Positions 38,087-48,162 are shown, counted from the stretch's first letter. The stretch is 64,000 nt of DNA from Acetobacterium sp. KB-1 (GCF_003260995.1 NZ_CP030040.1:602979-666978); one strand, 5' to 3'. The notes: generated from the letters alone by a model not told the origin. Numbers and translations: made by a program.

Positions 38087-38950
38087 TCATTCCCGATTTC
38101 CTGGTATTAAAAGGACGGACGCTGAGGCGTGACGGACGATATTATGACTGACACTGCCTAAAAATATCTCTTTGATAAACCCCCGTCCCTGAGTTCCCAT
38201 AACGATCAAAGGAATTTTTTCTTCATTGAGTAGTTTAATGATTTCTGAAGTAGGGGATCCGAAACGTATTTGTATATCAACGCTAACGTTATTCAGCGTC
38301 AACAGCTCATCCTTAAGCTTTTGAAGACGATCATGATCAATTTCGTTAAACTCAACCAAGCGATGCAAAAGATAGGGGTTAATTTTCGATTCATCTTGGA
38401 TATGGAATATCGTTACTTTTTTAAGACCGTTTCTTACCATCTCCTTGACTTGTTCAAATGCGACATCGGCATTTTTAGAAAAATCTGTGGGAAACAAAAC
38501 ATGGCGTATCAGGTTAAAATTGTCCTCCGGTGTTTGCTTTCCATTATTATCACGAATGACCAAAATTGGCTTTACGGCACCATATAAAATATTATACGCA
38601 ATTCCCCCCAAAAACAGGGAACTGACAATTGAGTGCTTCTCGGCACCAACAACGATCAAAGAATATTGATCTTCCTCCGCAATCTGATTGATTTCATGCT
38701 TGATATTACCGGAAATAATCTGTGTTTTAACGGTAAATCCCTGTTCAATTAAAATCGCTGATTGTTGCTTTAGATTTTCATCAAAGATCGATCTTAAATA
38801 GGAATTAACACCGGCGTCAACATCCTGAGGGTTAAAACATTGTAAGAGCAAACATTCCTTTGCACCAAGAGACCTCAAACTTCGAATAAACTCCACCATT
38901 TCTGAAGATGCATTAGAAACCTCAGAAACAACAATTATTTTATCAAACAT
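38087..38950 (-). CDS. Universal stress protein with two UspA domains
   Basis: A 287-residue tandem UspA protein. The second domain has the ATP-binding pattern G-x2-G-x9-G-S in VMGTQGRGFIKEIFLGSVSHN, the first a similar but partly degenerate one (VVGAEKHSIVSSLFLGG). Such proteins bind ATP/AMP and respond to starvation or stress. GGAGGG lies before the ATG. It stands alone between the binding protein and the DegV gene, and nothing in the neighbours identifies its specific role. Confidence 0.88.
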   Translation of the reverse strand: MFDKIIVVSEVSNASSEMVEFIRSLRSLGAKECLLLQCFNPQDVDAGVNSYLRSIFDENLKQQSAILIEQGFTVKTQIISGNIKHEINQIAEEDQYSLIVVGAEKHSIVSSLFLGGIAYNILYGAVKPILVIRDNNGKQTPEDNFNLIRHVLFPTDFSKNADVAFEQVKEMVRNGLKKVTIFHIQDESKINPYLLHRLVEFNEIDHDRLQKLKDELLTLNNVSVDIQIRFGSPTSEIIKLLNEEKIPLIVMGTQGRGFIKEIFLGSVSHNIVRHASASVLLIPGNRE

Positions 38951-39068
38951 ATCAACCCTCCATAATTAAAAAATAATCCACCACGCAAATAACTTTATTA
39001 TCTTTATAACCTTTTTGGAGTTGGTTAAACGATTTTTTATATTTTGATCATTGAAAGCACTTTGATTG

Positions 39069-39096
39069 TAAAATAAAACCTGATGTAAACATCAGG
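39069..39096 (-). terminator. Intrinsic terminator of the DegV gene
   Basis: A CCTGATGT/ACATCAGG stem with a small loop, then TTTTATTTT on the minus strand, about 30 bases past the DegV stop. Confidence 0.82.
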
Positions 39097-39126
39097 CTGT
39101 TGGTTTGTTTCAATCGGTAAATGATC

Positions 39127-39996
39127 TTATCGTTCGGTACCAATAAAAAACAGGGCGACTGTCCCCGGGCCGCAATGGGCACCAATGACTGGTTCAATCA
39201 GGTGAACCAGAATATCTTCTGTACCAAATTTCTGTTTTATTTTATCAGCCAGATAGAGGGCATCTTCCAGACAATCCCCGTGAGAAATATAAATGGTCTG
39301 TCTTTTGGGATCAATGGCGGTTTTTTCCATCTGTTCCAAAAGCACACGAAGAGAATTCTTTCGGCCCCGTACCTTAGATATCGGAATCAAGCGACCATAA
39401 TCATCCATGTGCATGACCGGTTTAATGCTGAGCACCGTCCCCATGATTGCACTTGAGGCTGACACTCGTCCCCCACGCATCAAAAAAAATAAATCGTCCA
39501 CAGTAAACCAGTGACAAAGATGCAATCGGTTCTCAATGAGCCAATTATAAACCGAATCAATTGACTGTCCGTCTTCTCGAAGTTTTGCGGCATGGGTTAC
39601 TAACAGGCCCTCACCAAGGGATGCACCCAGGGTATCGACCGACAAAATTTTAGCATTCGGATACTCTTTTTTCATTTCCTCCAGCACCTGACTACCAGTT
39701 TGATAGGTTGCACTGAGGGCAGATGAAAACCCGATATAAAGAAGATCGCTACCTTGGCTGAGAATACGCTCAAATAAATCGCGACAGGTGCCTGAACTCA
39801 TGCAAGAGGTTGTGATGACTTCTTTATTTCTCATCCGTTTATAAAAATCCGTTAAGTCCGTTCGTTGCCCTTTAACGTAACTCTCATATTCTTCTTCACC
39901 GATTCGGTATAAAAGGGATAATATATGCAGGTTATATTGATTGATTAATTCATCTGGCAAATTAGCAGAAGAGTCCGTTACAATTTCAAAACTCAT
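39127..39996 (-). CDS. DegV family fatty-acid-binding protein
   Basis: A 289-residue DegV protein of the FakB type, which presents fatty acids to the FakA kinase. The N-terminal IVTDSSANLPDELINQY, TSCMSSGTCRDLFERIL near residue 80, and SVDTLGASLGEGLLVTHAA are typical, with the C-terminal GAHCGPGTVALFFIG. The ATG at 39996 has AAGGAG eight bases upstream. FakA is not next to it, so its partner must lie elsewhere. It is monocistronic with a terminator. Confidence 0.9.
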   Translation of the reverse strand: MSFEIVTDSSANLPDELINQYNLHILSLLYRIGEEEYESYVKGQRTDLTDFYKRMRNKEVITTSCMSSGTCRDLFERILSQGSDLLYIGFSSALSATYQTGSQVLEEMKKEYPNAKILSVDTLGASLGEGLLVTHAAKLREDGQSIDSVYNWLIENRLHLCHWFTVDDLFFLMRGGRVSASSAIMGTVLSIKPVMHMDDYGRLIPISKVRGRKNSLRVLLEQMEKTAIDPKRQTIYISHGDCLEDALYLADKIKQKFGTEDILVHLIEPVIGAHCGPGTVALFFIGTER

Positions 39997-40133
39997 TACT
40001 TCAACTCCTTTTTTTAGCGTTGACACCATACTAATACAGAATCAGCGACAAATCAAGCAGAAGCGGTTATTTATATTCCTAAATTTTAATTTGATTCTAT
40101 ACCAAGCAATTATTTAATCACACCTGTATATTT

Positions 40134-41027
40134 TTATTTTAGTACCTGATTATTCTCGTCTAGCATAAACTTATTAAGCGTTTCCAGATCATCTTCTTCA
40201 GCTTTGATCAGCTGCAATGAATTATTCATATTTAGTGTCAACTGAACGAGGTTTTCCCGGTGATTTTTTATAAATTCATTTGAATTTAATGCCTGAATTC
40301 TAGCTGCACATTTCTGACTGGCAGTTTTTATGTGCTCATTTAAAGCATCTACCGTATCAGCCAGTTTATTTTTCTCTGCTACTAAATGATTGTTTTCAGT
40401 CATTAGTACACTTCTCTCCCGAAGAATATCGTCGTACTGACTTTGTAAGATAGATTTAGCTTCCTGTTTTTGCTCAACAAAAGCGCTTCCCAAATCATTC
40501 CCAGTCAGATTTTCTTTTACATAAGTTTCAAGCTCATTATTCAACTCACGCACCATTGTTTTCAATTGATCTAATTGAGCCTTCATTTCCTGGCTTTCCT
40601 GTTCATAACTTAGGTATTCCTCAAGTTGCTTTTGTGATTCTCTGGGATCTGTATTGAAAGGTTCAGATTGCTGCGGGTTTTGATTGACGCTCAGTTCACT
40701 GATTAACTGACTCAATTCCACATTTTCTCTTTTTAGTTCGTCAATCTGATTTGACATTTCACTTTTTGAACTTTTGCAGAGATTATACATTTCGCCATAT
40801 TGATCACGCTCCTGTTTTAACATCGTTATCATGGCTGCATATTCTTCAAGCCGATTATTGAAGGATTCCTCAGCACTGCTTAAATTTTCACTTAAATTGT
40901 CAATATACTCCGTTACTTGCTTCTTATTGTATCCGCCCATTTCTTTTCCAAAAGATAATTTAGTTTTCGATTTTACGGACTTATCTCTGAGTTCATCTAA
41001 GGTTAGTTGTTCGGATTTTTTTGCCAT
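40134..41027 (-). CDS. DivIVA-like coiled-coil protein at the end of the Tad operon
   Basis: A 297-residue protein that is almost wholly predicted coiled coil. A DivIVA-like start is visible near residue 26 (FGKEMGGYNKKQVTEYIDNL), the membrane-curvature-sensing segment pattern of DivIVA/GpsB-type proteins. Glu/Gln/Lys-rich heptads follow up to the C-terminus. It begins 21 bases after the DUF192 gene and ends the Tad pilus run with no terminator in between, so it is probably co-transcribed. A role in placing the pilus at a pole or septum is inference. The family is broad, so the call is moderate. Confidence 0.65.
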   Translation of the reverse strand: MAKKSEQLTLDELRDKSVKSKTKLSFGKEMGGYNKKQVTEYIDNLSENLSSAEESFNNRLEEYAAMITMLKQERDQYGEMYNLCKSSKSEMSNQIDELKRENVELSQLISELSVNQNPQQSEPFNTDPRESQKQLEEYLSYEQESQEMKAQLDQLKTMVRELNNELETYVKENLTGNDLGSAFVEQKQEAKSILQSQYDDILRERSVLMTENNHLVAEKNKLADTVDALNEHIKTASQKCAARIQALNSNEFIKNHRENLVQLTLNMNNSLQLIKAEEDDLETLNKFMLDENNQVLK

Positions 41028-41048
41028 GATTCATCATACCTTTCTAAA

Positions 41049-41396
41049 TTACTGTTTGACAACGAGACGCTGATTGATTTCTAATGAATAGTGCTTACAG
41101 GAACCAGACTTCAGCTCCAAGATCCAATATGCTTTTTTGATATGGGGACTAACTTTTCCCGGGTTCATTTCCTGTTCCATATGCAGTATATCTCCGTCCT
41201 TTGACAGAAATATCACATCAATCGGAAATTTCATTCCAAAGGTATGAACCTGATTGCATTTTTTTAGTAGCAGTCCCTGGTTTTCAGCCAATCCCGCTGT
41301 TCTTAATAAACCGATCAATCGGGTAATAAAACGATCCGCTACTTTCACCTCATCACATAACACCTTATCATTATTTAAAATGCTACAATTTTTCAT
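41049..41396 (-). CDS. DUF192 protein
   Basis: A 115-residue protein with the DUF192 core: RFITRLIGLLRTAGLAENQGLLLKKCNQVHTFGMKFPIDVIFLS, where the family pattern is GLM...GMLF...W...PLDVIF. It starts 12 bases after the tadC stop and is clearly in the same transcript. DUF192 genes are found next to tad loci in other bacteria, but the biochemical function is not known to me. There is no signal peptide, so it is cytoplasmic. Confidence 0.85.
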   Translation of the reverse strand: MKNCSILNNDKVLCDEVKVADRFITRLIGLLRTAGLAENQGLLLKKCNQVHTFGMKFPIDVIFLSKDGDILHMEQEMNPGKVSPHIKKAYWILELKSGSCKHYSLEINQRLVVKQ

Positions 41397-41408
41397 CTAT
41401 TATACCCT

Positions 41409-42347
41409 TTAAGCAAACTGTTTAACAAGCTGTAAAATCGTAGGTCCCAAAAGAACGATAAACAAAACCGGGAGCACGAAAAATACCAGTGGAATCATCA
41501 TTTTTACCGGTGCTTTCATTGCTTTTTCTTCGGCGCGTTGCCTTCTTTTTATCCGCAATTCTTCCGACTGGGCCTTGAGTACATGATTAATCGGGATCCC
41601 TAATTGTTCAGCCTGAATAATTGAGCCCACAAAGGTCTTTAATTCTTCAACCGAATTACGATCAGCCAGACTCTTTAGCGCATCTTTTCGCGGCTTTCCA
41701 AAGTTGATTTCGGTATGGACAATATTTAACTCCACCACCAGTACCCCACTTAAACGTTCACCAATTTTAATTAAGGCTGAATCAAAACCCAGCCCAGCTT
41801 CCATGGTGACACATAAAATATCCATTATATCCGGTAATTCGTTAGAAATGGCACCTTGACGTTTCTTAATTTTGAGTTTTAAAAAAATCACCGGTAAAAC
41901 GACCCCTAACAGCATACTAACAAAAACAAATAACAATTCGTTTGCGATATTCCAGCGGGTAAATAAGGTCACAATAAACGCCCCAATAAAAAAGCCTCCA
42001 AAAACGACAATCCGAATGGCATTATATTCATTAACGGCAAGTTGCAAACCGGCAAGCTTCAGGTTTGTTTCCGTTTTTTTATTAGTTGCACCGCTTTTTT
42101 GGGGAAATAGTGATGATATTTTCTTGATTAGCGATTGATAGACCGGCAGAATAACCCGTTGAAAAAAAGGCTTCTCAAACTCATCATCGAAATCATTTTT
42201 AGTTCTTTTTTTAATCGAATTTAGTCTTTTCTTTTTGGTATCAGCGATGCTTGCTTTATTATAAAAAATAATCAGAATCAGCACAAAAAGCAGGGCCGAA
42301 ACGCTTATTGCTAAAAACATCATTGAATGCCACCTCATTTCAATCAT
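41409..42347 (-). CDS. tadC: Tad pilus inner-membrane platform protein TadC
   Basis: A 312-residue type II secretion F-domain protein. It has one N-terminal transmembrane helix, two in the middle and one at the C-terminus, with the conserved GLGFDSALIKIGERLSG and a VVELNIVHTEINFGKPRKDALKSLADRNSVEELKTFV segment near 205-245 (I give only the ends of this stretch as evidence: VELNIVHTEINFG and VEELKTFVGSI). It pairs with TadB as the platform on which TadA acts to extrude the pilus. It follows tadB by 23 bases. Confidence 0.92.
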   Translation of the reverse strand: MIEMRWHSMMFLAISVSALLFVLILIIFYNKASIADTKKKRLNSIKKRTKNDFDDEFEKPFFQRVILPVYQSLIKKISSLFPQKSGATNKKTETNLKLAGLQLAVNEYNAIRIVVFGGFFIGAFIVTLFTRWNIANELLFVFVSMLLGVVLPVIFLKLKIKKRQGAISNELPDIMDILCVTMEAGLGFDSALIKIGERLSGVLVVELNIVHTEINFGKPRKDALKSLADRNSVEELKTFVGSIIQAEQLGIPINHVLKAQSEELRIKRRQRAEEKAMKAPVKMMIPLVFFVLPVLFIVLLGPTILQLVKQFA

Positions 42348-42370
42348 AATTTTATCATTTGACTTAATGC

Positions 42371-43303
42371 TTAGAATTTGATATTGACAATTTTTCGGAT
42401 TAACAGGTACCCGATCAGCTCCAGAACCATGGCAACGATAACCATCGCGATACCAAGATTGGATTCAAAGAATATGGTCACATAATCAGGATTGAAAAGC
42501 ATAAAGACCAGAATAATCACCACCGGCATTAAGCCAACCACAAGACCGGAGGTTCTGGCTGTGGCAGTCAGTACTTTTATCTCATTTTTTATTTTAAACC
42601 GCTCCTTGATGGTACCCGAAATATTTGTCAAGATTTCCGAAAGATTACCCCCGGTTTGGCGCTGAATAAGAATCGCTGAAACAATCATCATAAAGTTCTG
42701 GCTGCCTATTTTATCTGACAGCCGGGTTAAAGCGGTTTCAATCGAGCTTCCCAACTTTAATTCCTTGACAACCCGGCCAAATTCTTCCGAAATCGGATTT
42801 GGCATTTCCGTTGAAATACTGACCAGGGCCTGTTGAAAAGTGAGTCCGGCCTTCAAACAACTGCTCATAATGCTGATGGCATCAATTAGCTGCTGTTCAA
42901 ACAATTCGACCCGTTTCGCTCTTTTTTTGTTGACATATAAGGGTGGGGCTAATAATCCAAAAACCAATACGATAATTACAAAAATGATATTAGCACCCAG
43001 CATAAACAGCAGGGTTGAGGGAACAACGGTCAAGACAAGCCAGAATAGCAGAAATTCTGATGGCCTGATCAGAATTCCCGACATCGACAAGTCGTTTCCC
43101 AGTTTTTTAAGAACCTTGTGTTTGGACTTGTCGCGATTTCTTTTAACTTTTTTCAAATTTTCTAAATCTGAATTTCCCTCGCTTGTCATTGCCTCAAATC
43201 GCTTTTGCATCTGACGCTGATCGGCAGATATGGCGTACAGTAACAGCAATACCAGAAAGAAAATTGTGATCATAATTAGCAAGGTGACTATTATCGCATT
43301 CAT
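42371..43303 (-). CDS. tadB: Tad pilus inner-membrane platform protein TadB
   Basis: A 310-residue type II secretion F-domain protein with an N-terminal membrane helix, a charged cytoplasmic stretch (residues 30-70), two helices near 80-125 and two more at the C-terminus. The cytoplasmic F domain (SSCLKAGLTFQQALVSIS, SDKIGSQNFMMIV, RQTGGNLSEILTNI) matches TadB. It pairs with TadC. It follows tadA by about 23 bases in the operon. Confidence 0.92.
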   Translation of the reverse strand: MNAIIVTLLIMITIFFLVLLLLYAISADQRQMQKRFEAMTSEGNSDLENLKKVKRNRDKSKHKVLKKLGNDLSMSGILIRPSEFLLFWLVLTVVPSTLLFMLGANIIFVIIVLVFGLLAPPLYVNKKRAKRVELFEQQLIDAISIMSSCLKAGLTFQQALVSISTEMPNPISEEFGRVVKELKLGSSIETALTRLSDKIGSQNFMMIVSAILIQRQTGGNLSEILTNISGTIKERFKIKNEIKVLTATARTSGLVVGLMPVVIILVFMLFNPDYVTIFFESNLGIAMVIVAMVLELIGYLLIRKIVNIKF

Positions 43304-43326
43304 TGTATTACCTCGTTAACGTTTCT

Positions 43327-44670
43327 TTATTCAATAAACCAGTCATCGTTGATCATGACACCATTGTGAGCAATTTTTTCTAAGCATCGGGGTTTTATTC
43401 CCATGCTCTTAAACCGGCCCTTAAATTTTCCATCGGTGTCCAATTGTCCTGTCATTTCATAGCTGAAAATGTCCTGCATGACAATTACATCCCCCTCTAA
43501 TCCAGTGACTTCGGTAATATTGACTACCTTTCGGGTTCCATCGCGGAGCCGCGATTGCTGGATAATGATGTCAATGGCCGAGGTTGTCTGATCCCGGATT
43601 GCCCGTAAGGGCAGATCCATTCCTGACATTAAAACCATGGTCTCAATACGCGACAGCGAATCCCGCGGGGTGTTCGCATGGATCGTGGTCAGGGAACCAT
43701 CATGCCCGGTGTTCATAGCCTGAAGCATATCAATTGTTTCCGCTGATCGGACTTCCCCAACAATGATTCGGTCCGGCCGCATTCGGAGGGCATTAACAAC
43801 CAATTCCCGAATCGATATCTTGCCTCTTCCTTCCAGGTTGGAGGGGCGGCTTTCTAGCGTGATGACATGATCCTGGATCAACCGCAGTTCAGCCGAGTCT
43901 TCAATGGTGATAATCCGTTCGTTATCAGGGATAAAACTGGATAGAACATTCAGCATCGTTGTTTTCCCGCTGCCGGTTCCGCCCGAAACAATGATATTCA
44001 GTTTGCCTTTGACACAGGCTTCCAAAAACGATAACATTTTTTTTGAGATCGAACCATAACCCAGCAATTGATCGGTGGTGATCGGTTTTTTTGAGAATTT
44101 TCGAATTGTGATGACTGGTCCCACCAACGAAAGCGGCGGAATCACCACATTTACCCGGGAACCGTCTTGCAGCCGGGCATCTACCATCGGGCTTGATTCA
44201 TCAATGTGCCGGCCCACCGACGAGACAATCCGGTCAATGACATTCATAACATGCTGATTGTCTTTAAAAACGACCTGAGAAAGCTGAATCTTACCATTTT
44301 TTTCAATGTACACCCGATTATATCCGTTAACCATAATTTCGGTAATGTCAGGATCATTTAAAAGAACCTCAAGCGGGCCATAACCAATAATCTCATTAAG
44401 TAATTCTTCCGTAATGCGGCTGCGATCGAGCCGGTTGACATTCTCCGCTTCAACGGTCATGACATTTTCCAGGATTCTTAATATTTCAATGGCATTTTCT
44501 TTGCCGACCTTTTCAACCTTGTTACTGTTGATTTCATTAATCACTTCCTGATGAACTCTGTTCTTCAGATCCTGATGAATGTCAACATGAAAAACTTCCT
44601 GTTTTCCTTCTTCCTGGGCCTTGTCTTTTTCTCCCAGCCGTTGTTGTTCCATTCTTTCCAAAAGTCCCAT
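43327..44670 (-). CDS. tadA: Tad pilus assembly ATPase TadA (CpaF)
   Basis: A 447-residue secretion ATPase. The Walker [12 protein letters not shown] spans residues 230-240, followed by an Asp box [12 protein letters not shown], a HEAD-like [13 protein letters not shown] and a Walker [13 protein letters not shown]. The N-terminal region (residues 80-190) has the [22 protein letters not shown] segment typical of CpaF. It hydrolyses ATP to polymerise pilin into the Flp fibre. It follows tadZ by 25 bases. Confidence 0.95.
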   Translation of the reverse strand: MGLLERMEQQRLGEKDKAQEEGKQEVFHVDIHQDLKNRVHQEVINEINSNKVEKVGKENAIEILRILENVMTVEAENVNRLDRSRITEELLNEIIGYGPLEVLLNDPDITEIMVNGYNRVYIEKNGKIQLSQVVFKDNQHVMNVIDRIVSSVGRHIDESSPMVDARLQDGSRVNVVIPPLSLVGPVITIRKFSKKPITTDQLLGYGSISKKMLSFLEACVKGKLNIIVSGGTGSGKTTMLNVLSSFIPDNERIITIEDSAELRLIQDHVITLESRPSNLEGRGKISIRELVVNALRMRPDRIIVGEVRSAETIDMLQAMNTGHDGSLTTIHANTPRDSLSRIETMVLMSGMDLPLRAIRDQTTSAIDIIIQQSRLRDGTRKVVNITEVTGLEGDVIVMQDIFSYEMTGQLDTDGKFKGRFKSMGIKPRCLEKIAHNGVMINDDWFIE

Positions 44671-44695
44671 TTTTTACCTCATCTATTGATTCTTA

Positions 44696-45847
44696 TTAAC
44701 TGACCCGATGGTCAATGGTATTAACGACATAATTAGCAAGTTTTTTAAGATCTTTGCCGACTTCTGATTTTGGCGCGTCCAAAACAATCGGAATTCCCTT
44801 GTTATGAGCGGTCGTCGCCGTCTTAAAATCAAAAGTAATGGTATTTTTAACCGACTCATTTAAAACCCGTTGCATATCTTTTAAACTGATCAGTCCCTTT
44901 GTTAGACGGTTGATCACTAATTCTGTTTTTTCTTTCTGCTGCAGCGACTCAAGAATATTGAGGGTGATTTTGGTATTGCGCAAAGTTGAGATATCCTGAA
45001 CCGAAATCAATAGGATCAGGTTTGAATTCTCAAAAGCAGTCATGGTAATGTCACTAAACACCGGGGCTGTATCAATCAGAATATAATCATAAAAGGGTCG
45101 CATCGTGCTGATCATGGTTTCGATATTTTTTGGCGTCACATATTCGGCATACTCTGGACTCTTTGGTGCGCAGATAATGCTGACCCCCGAAAAATGCAAA
45201 GCCATCATCCGCTTAATGGCATCAATGTCCCCGGCATCATTACCCTGGGATAATTCAGAAATAGTATCCTTCGGGTCAATATCAAAATAAACATTGACAT
45301 CCCCAAATTGAAGATCGGCATCAATAATTGCTACTTTCTTGCCCATTTTTGCCAGTGAGACGGCTAAATTTACCGTGAGCGTCGTTCTGCCAATCCCGCC
45401 TTTCGCACCAAATACCGTGATGATCCGGGATTGCATGTTATTTGATGCGGCAATATCAGAATTTTCCATCCGGGATTTTTCCATGTAGTGGGCTAATTCA
45501 ATATTTTCTGCCAATGTCTCGGTATCAATCGGGAACTGCAGTACTTTTCTTATGCCAGCCAGCATGACTTTTTCAATCATACTCACATCAAAACTGTCAC
45601 ATAACAGGATTACTGCACAACCGGGAATTTTAATATAGATCTTTTCAGCCAAATTAATGGCCGCTTTGTAGTCGTTCTCGCACTGAATAATCATCACATG
45701 GGGTTTTAAACTAATAGATTTTTCCAGAGCATTTTCATCCAACTTTGAAAACCCGATAAATGCGAGCGTGTCGTTTCGTAGCAGGCTCTTAATTTCATAG
45801 ATCCGATTGTCATTGTTTCCGACAATCATTACTTTTATCTTTTCCAT
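44696..45847 (-). CDS. tadZ: Tad pilus localisation ATPase TadZ (CpaE-like)
   Basis: A 383-residue MinD/ParA-type ATPase. A receiver-like N-terminal domain (about 130 residues) precedes the deviant Walker A KGGIGRTT at 149-156 and a Walker A' IDADLQFGDVNVYFD. In other bacteria this protein places the Tad machine at a pole. The ATG at 45847 has GGGGTGA upstream; a longer frame to 45865 lacks it. With the DivIVA-like protein at the end of the operon it makes a plausible positioning pair, which is inference. Confidence 0.9.
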   Translation of the reverse strand: MEKIKVMIVGNNDNRIYEIKSLLRNDTLAFIGFSKLDENALEKSISLKPHVMIIQCENDYKAAINLAEKIYIKIPGCAVILLCDSFDVSMIEKVMLAGIRKVLQFPIDTETLAENIELAHYMEKSRMENSDIAASNNMQSRIITVFGAKGGIGRTTLTVNLAVSLAKMGKKVAIIDADLQFGDVNVYFDIDPKDTISELSQGNDAGDIDAIKRMMALHFSGVSIICAPKSPEYAEYVTPKNIETMISTMRPFYDYILIDTAPVFSDITMTAFENSNLILLISVQDISTLRNTKITLNILESLQQKEKTELVINRLTKGLISLKDMQRVLNESVKNTITFDFKTATTAHNKGIPIVLDAPKSEVGKDLKKLANYVVNTIDHRVS

Positions 45848-45907
45848 CGGTTCACCCCATTTCATTCTTTAACTATTTAGCAAGTTTTCGGTCGGTTTAT
45901 TAAAATG

Positions 45908-46579
45908 TTACGGTATAAAGGGTCGCGGGCCTAAAATTGTGTTGTCAACTGGGGATCTTAGAACCAGGAGATATTTAGGCGTTTGATCAATTGATAGCGC
46001 ATAGGTTATTTTTTCTACGTCGCTTGCCGGAACAGAAACCGTAACCGAGGTGTACTCCCCGCCGCTATCGCCTGCGCTGCTTGGTCCAATCTTCAAAATT
46101 TCAATGTTTTCGACGACATACTCAGAAACAATTGTTTTATCATTTTTTATCCAGATGGTAACAAGATCGACACGATCACCTTTTGTTAAATAACCACCCA
46201 CACCCTTTTCTTCATCAACCAGGATCGTTATTCCCCGATAATTTGGTTCAATGGAATAAGACAGATTATTGTTTTCCTGGTTGGTATCGCTTAACCGAGT
46301 TGTCAGAATCTGTTCATTGGCTTCAATGTTTTCTTTGGTAATCCGGCCTAAAACATCTTCCAGATTGGCAATTGCCAATTGATGCACCATTTCAACGGGA
46401 ATCTCTGCGGTTTTTAGCATTTCTTTTTCAATAACGGTGCCTTTGGGAATCGTCTTTATCGCTAAAACAACCGCTTGAGTTTCCTGGTTCTTTCCTTTTT
46501 CCAGCGAAGTAGCAAACTGAAAAACGGCAAATCCGGTAATCAATGATACAATCAAGGCGATTATGATGAGTTTTTTCAT
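45908..46579 (-). CDS. cpaB: Flp pilus assembly protein CpaB (RcpC)
   Basis: A 223-residue protein with one N-terminal membrane helix (KKLIIIALIVSLITGFAVF) and an exported SAF-like domain starting IPKGTVIEKEMLKTAEIP near residue 45. The RcpC/CpaB domain follows (NYRGITILVDEEKGVGGYLTKGD, where I read GVGGYLTKGDRVDLV as the core). The start at 46579 has GGAG eight bases upstream. In diderm bacteria it works with the secretin; here there is no secretin, as expected for one-membrane cells. Confidence 0.9.
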   Translation of the reverse strand: MKKLIIIALIVSLITGFAVFQFATSLEKGKNQETQAVVLAIKTIPKGTVIEKEMLKTAEIPVEMVHQLAIANLEDVLGRITKENIEANEQILTTRLSDTNQENNNLSYSIEPNYRGITILVDEEKGVGGYLTKGDRVDLVTIWIKNDKTIVSEYVVENIEILKIGPSSAGDSGGEYTSVTVSVPASDVEKITYALSIDQTPKYLLVLRSPVDNTILGPRPFIP

Positions 46580-46641
46580 AAATTTCTCCATTCGACTGAT
46601 TAATGGTTTATATTAATATATACCCATAATTTAATTAATAA

Positions 46642-47670
46642 TTATTCTGACAGGATCAAATTATATAATCCAAAATCTCCTTCTGTGCCTTCCCCGACAT
46701 TGCTTCCCGAAGAGGCGCCATTTGATACCATATTTAAGAATGATCCAGTAATATAACCATCATTCGTCTGGTTTTCCAGAAGAAATGCGGCAAAGCCCTC
46801 CACCACCACTGTTTTTTTATCGACGCCAAAGGAATAAACGGGAACCTTGACAATTCTCGGACAAGACGCCTCAAAGTTCTCTGTGGTACAGCCATCACCG
46901 CCACTGAGAGCTCCAAAATGGGTACAGGATGCATACCGTTCCTCAAAGCCCTGATAGGTGGGACCCACCATATTTCCACTTTCTTCCAACAGCACGTCAC
47001 CTACGCTGATTTCGCCAGCATAACCCTGGGTAATCCAGATTCGATAGTCGCTGGCTCCGCCCCCTTGTCCATCAAGATCCAGGGCACCAAAGAATGAGGT
47101 TGAGCCGCTTTGGATGCCATATTTTAAGGTAACATGAGTCAGGTTGTTGCTGGCAATTCGGGCATCCATTTCTTCTTTGGTCAAACCAATGGGGGCAACC
47201 CCACTGGTTCGGATGACCGGAGAAAGTTTTGCGACAGCACTTCTTGAAAGATCAAGATAGTCAATCCCAAATATTTTGGCAAAATACATGGGGACAGTGT
47301 TATCAACGGTTACCCGTATTTCCGTGTATTGGCCATTGCTGATTTTACCTAAAACAATATCGTCTTGCGTTAAATCTTCAAATCCATTCAGGCTGGTATA
47401 ATCAACGGCACTATTTTTTATCTGATTGACCTTTACCGTATTGCCGGTTTCAATGGGTAGCAACCGTCCCGCTGAATACACCGCCGCATCGGCCGCTTTT
47501 TGCTGTTCCCCGGTGCTTAAATAGGCCAATCCCAGATCGATCACCAATGCCAATATTCCAAATATAAAAACCATCGATACGGCTACAATAATCAATGCGT
47601 CGCCATGTTCTTCATTTTCTATCCTTTTAAAAGGTCGGTATTTATTGAAAACTTCGATTAATTTTTTCAT
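46642..47670 (-). CDS. tadG: TadG-like pilus-associated protein
   Basis: A 342-residue protein with a positively charged N-terminus and one membrane helix at about 27-50 (ALIIVAVSMVFIFGILALVIDLGLAYL) after the Glu-rich NEEHGD, the TadE/TadG-like layout. The rest is predicted to be outside the cell and has few cysteines (a CTTENFEASC pair and one in ASCTHFG), which may form disulfides. It begins at the base after the tadE stop. It is probably a minor pseudopilin or surface component of the Tad apparatus. Confidence 0.82.
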   Translation of the reverse strand: MKKLIEVFNKYRPFKRIENEEHGDALIIVAVSMVFIFGILALVIDLGLAYLSTGEQQKAADAAVYSAGRLLPIETGNTVKVNQIKNSAVDYTSLNGFEDLTQDDIVLGKISNGQYTEIRVTVDNTVPMYFAKIFGIDYLDLSRSAVAKLSPVIRTSGVAPIGLTKEEMDARIASNNLTHVTLKYGIQSGSTSFFGALDLDGQGGGASDYRIWITQGYAGEISVGDVLLEESGNMVGPTYQGFEERYASCTHFGALSGGDGCTTENFEASCPRIVKVPVYSFGVDKKTVVVEGFAAFLLENQTNDGYITGSFLNMVSNGASSGSNVGEGTEGDFGLYNLILSE

Positions 47671-48081
47671 TTACTCTACCTTCATGGTACAGGATGAAGA
47701 AAGATTCATGGTTTCACCCTGGACGAAAACACCGACAATTGGTGTTAGAATAGCAATATCATCGCTAATCTCAATTACCACATCTCCAAGACGAGGGTTT
47801 GAGACATTCGTAAAAGTAATGTCGATATCAACTGTACTGGCAATGTTCTCCGGAGCAATCGTCCGGATATGCTCTTCAATTGCTGTTTTACTGGTTGAAT
47901 TAACGATCGCATAGCGTGCACCCTCTCGGGAGGCATAATCAATACTATTCTGGTTCATAAACAACCAACCAAAATCGATGATTCCACACAAAATCATAAT
48001 CAAAATTGGCAAGGTTAATGCAAGCTCAACAATGGCCTGTCCGTCTTCTTTTTTTATTTTTTTGATTATGTTTGCAAACAT
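47671..48081 (-). CDS. tadE: TadE-like minor pseudopilin
   Basis: A 136-residue protein whose N-terminal KKIKKEDGQAIVELALTLPILIMILCGIIDFG segment (in short EDGQAIVELALTLP) is the TadE-like motif, with the G-Q-A-I-V-E-L pattern that prepilin peptidase recognises. The C-terminal half is a small exported domain. The ATG at 48081 (MFANIIKK) has GGGGAGGG upstream; a longer in-frame reading to 48138 lacks a site. It lies just after the large hairpin at 48163-48221. Confidence 0.88.
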   Translation of the reverse strand: MFANIIKKIKKEDGQAIVELALTLPILIMILCGIIDFGWLFMNQNSIDYASREGARYAIVNSTSKTAIEEHIRTIAPENIASTVDIDITFTNVSNPRLGDVVIEISDDIAILTPIVGVFVQGETMNLSSSCTMKVE

Positions 48082-48162
48082 TTTCCCTCCCCGATCATTT
48101 ATAAAAATGATCTTATTATTAAGTCCTTTTGAACCCAACCTATGTCAATTGTTGAATTCATT

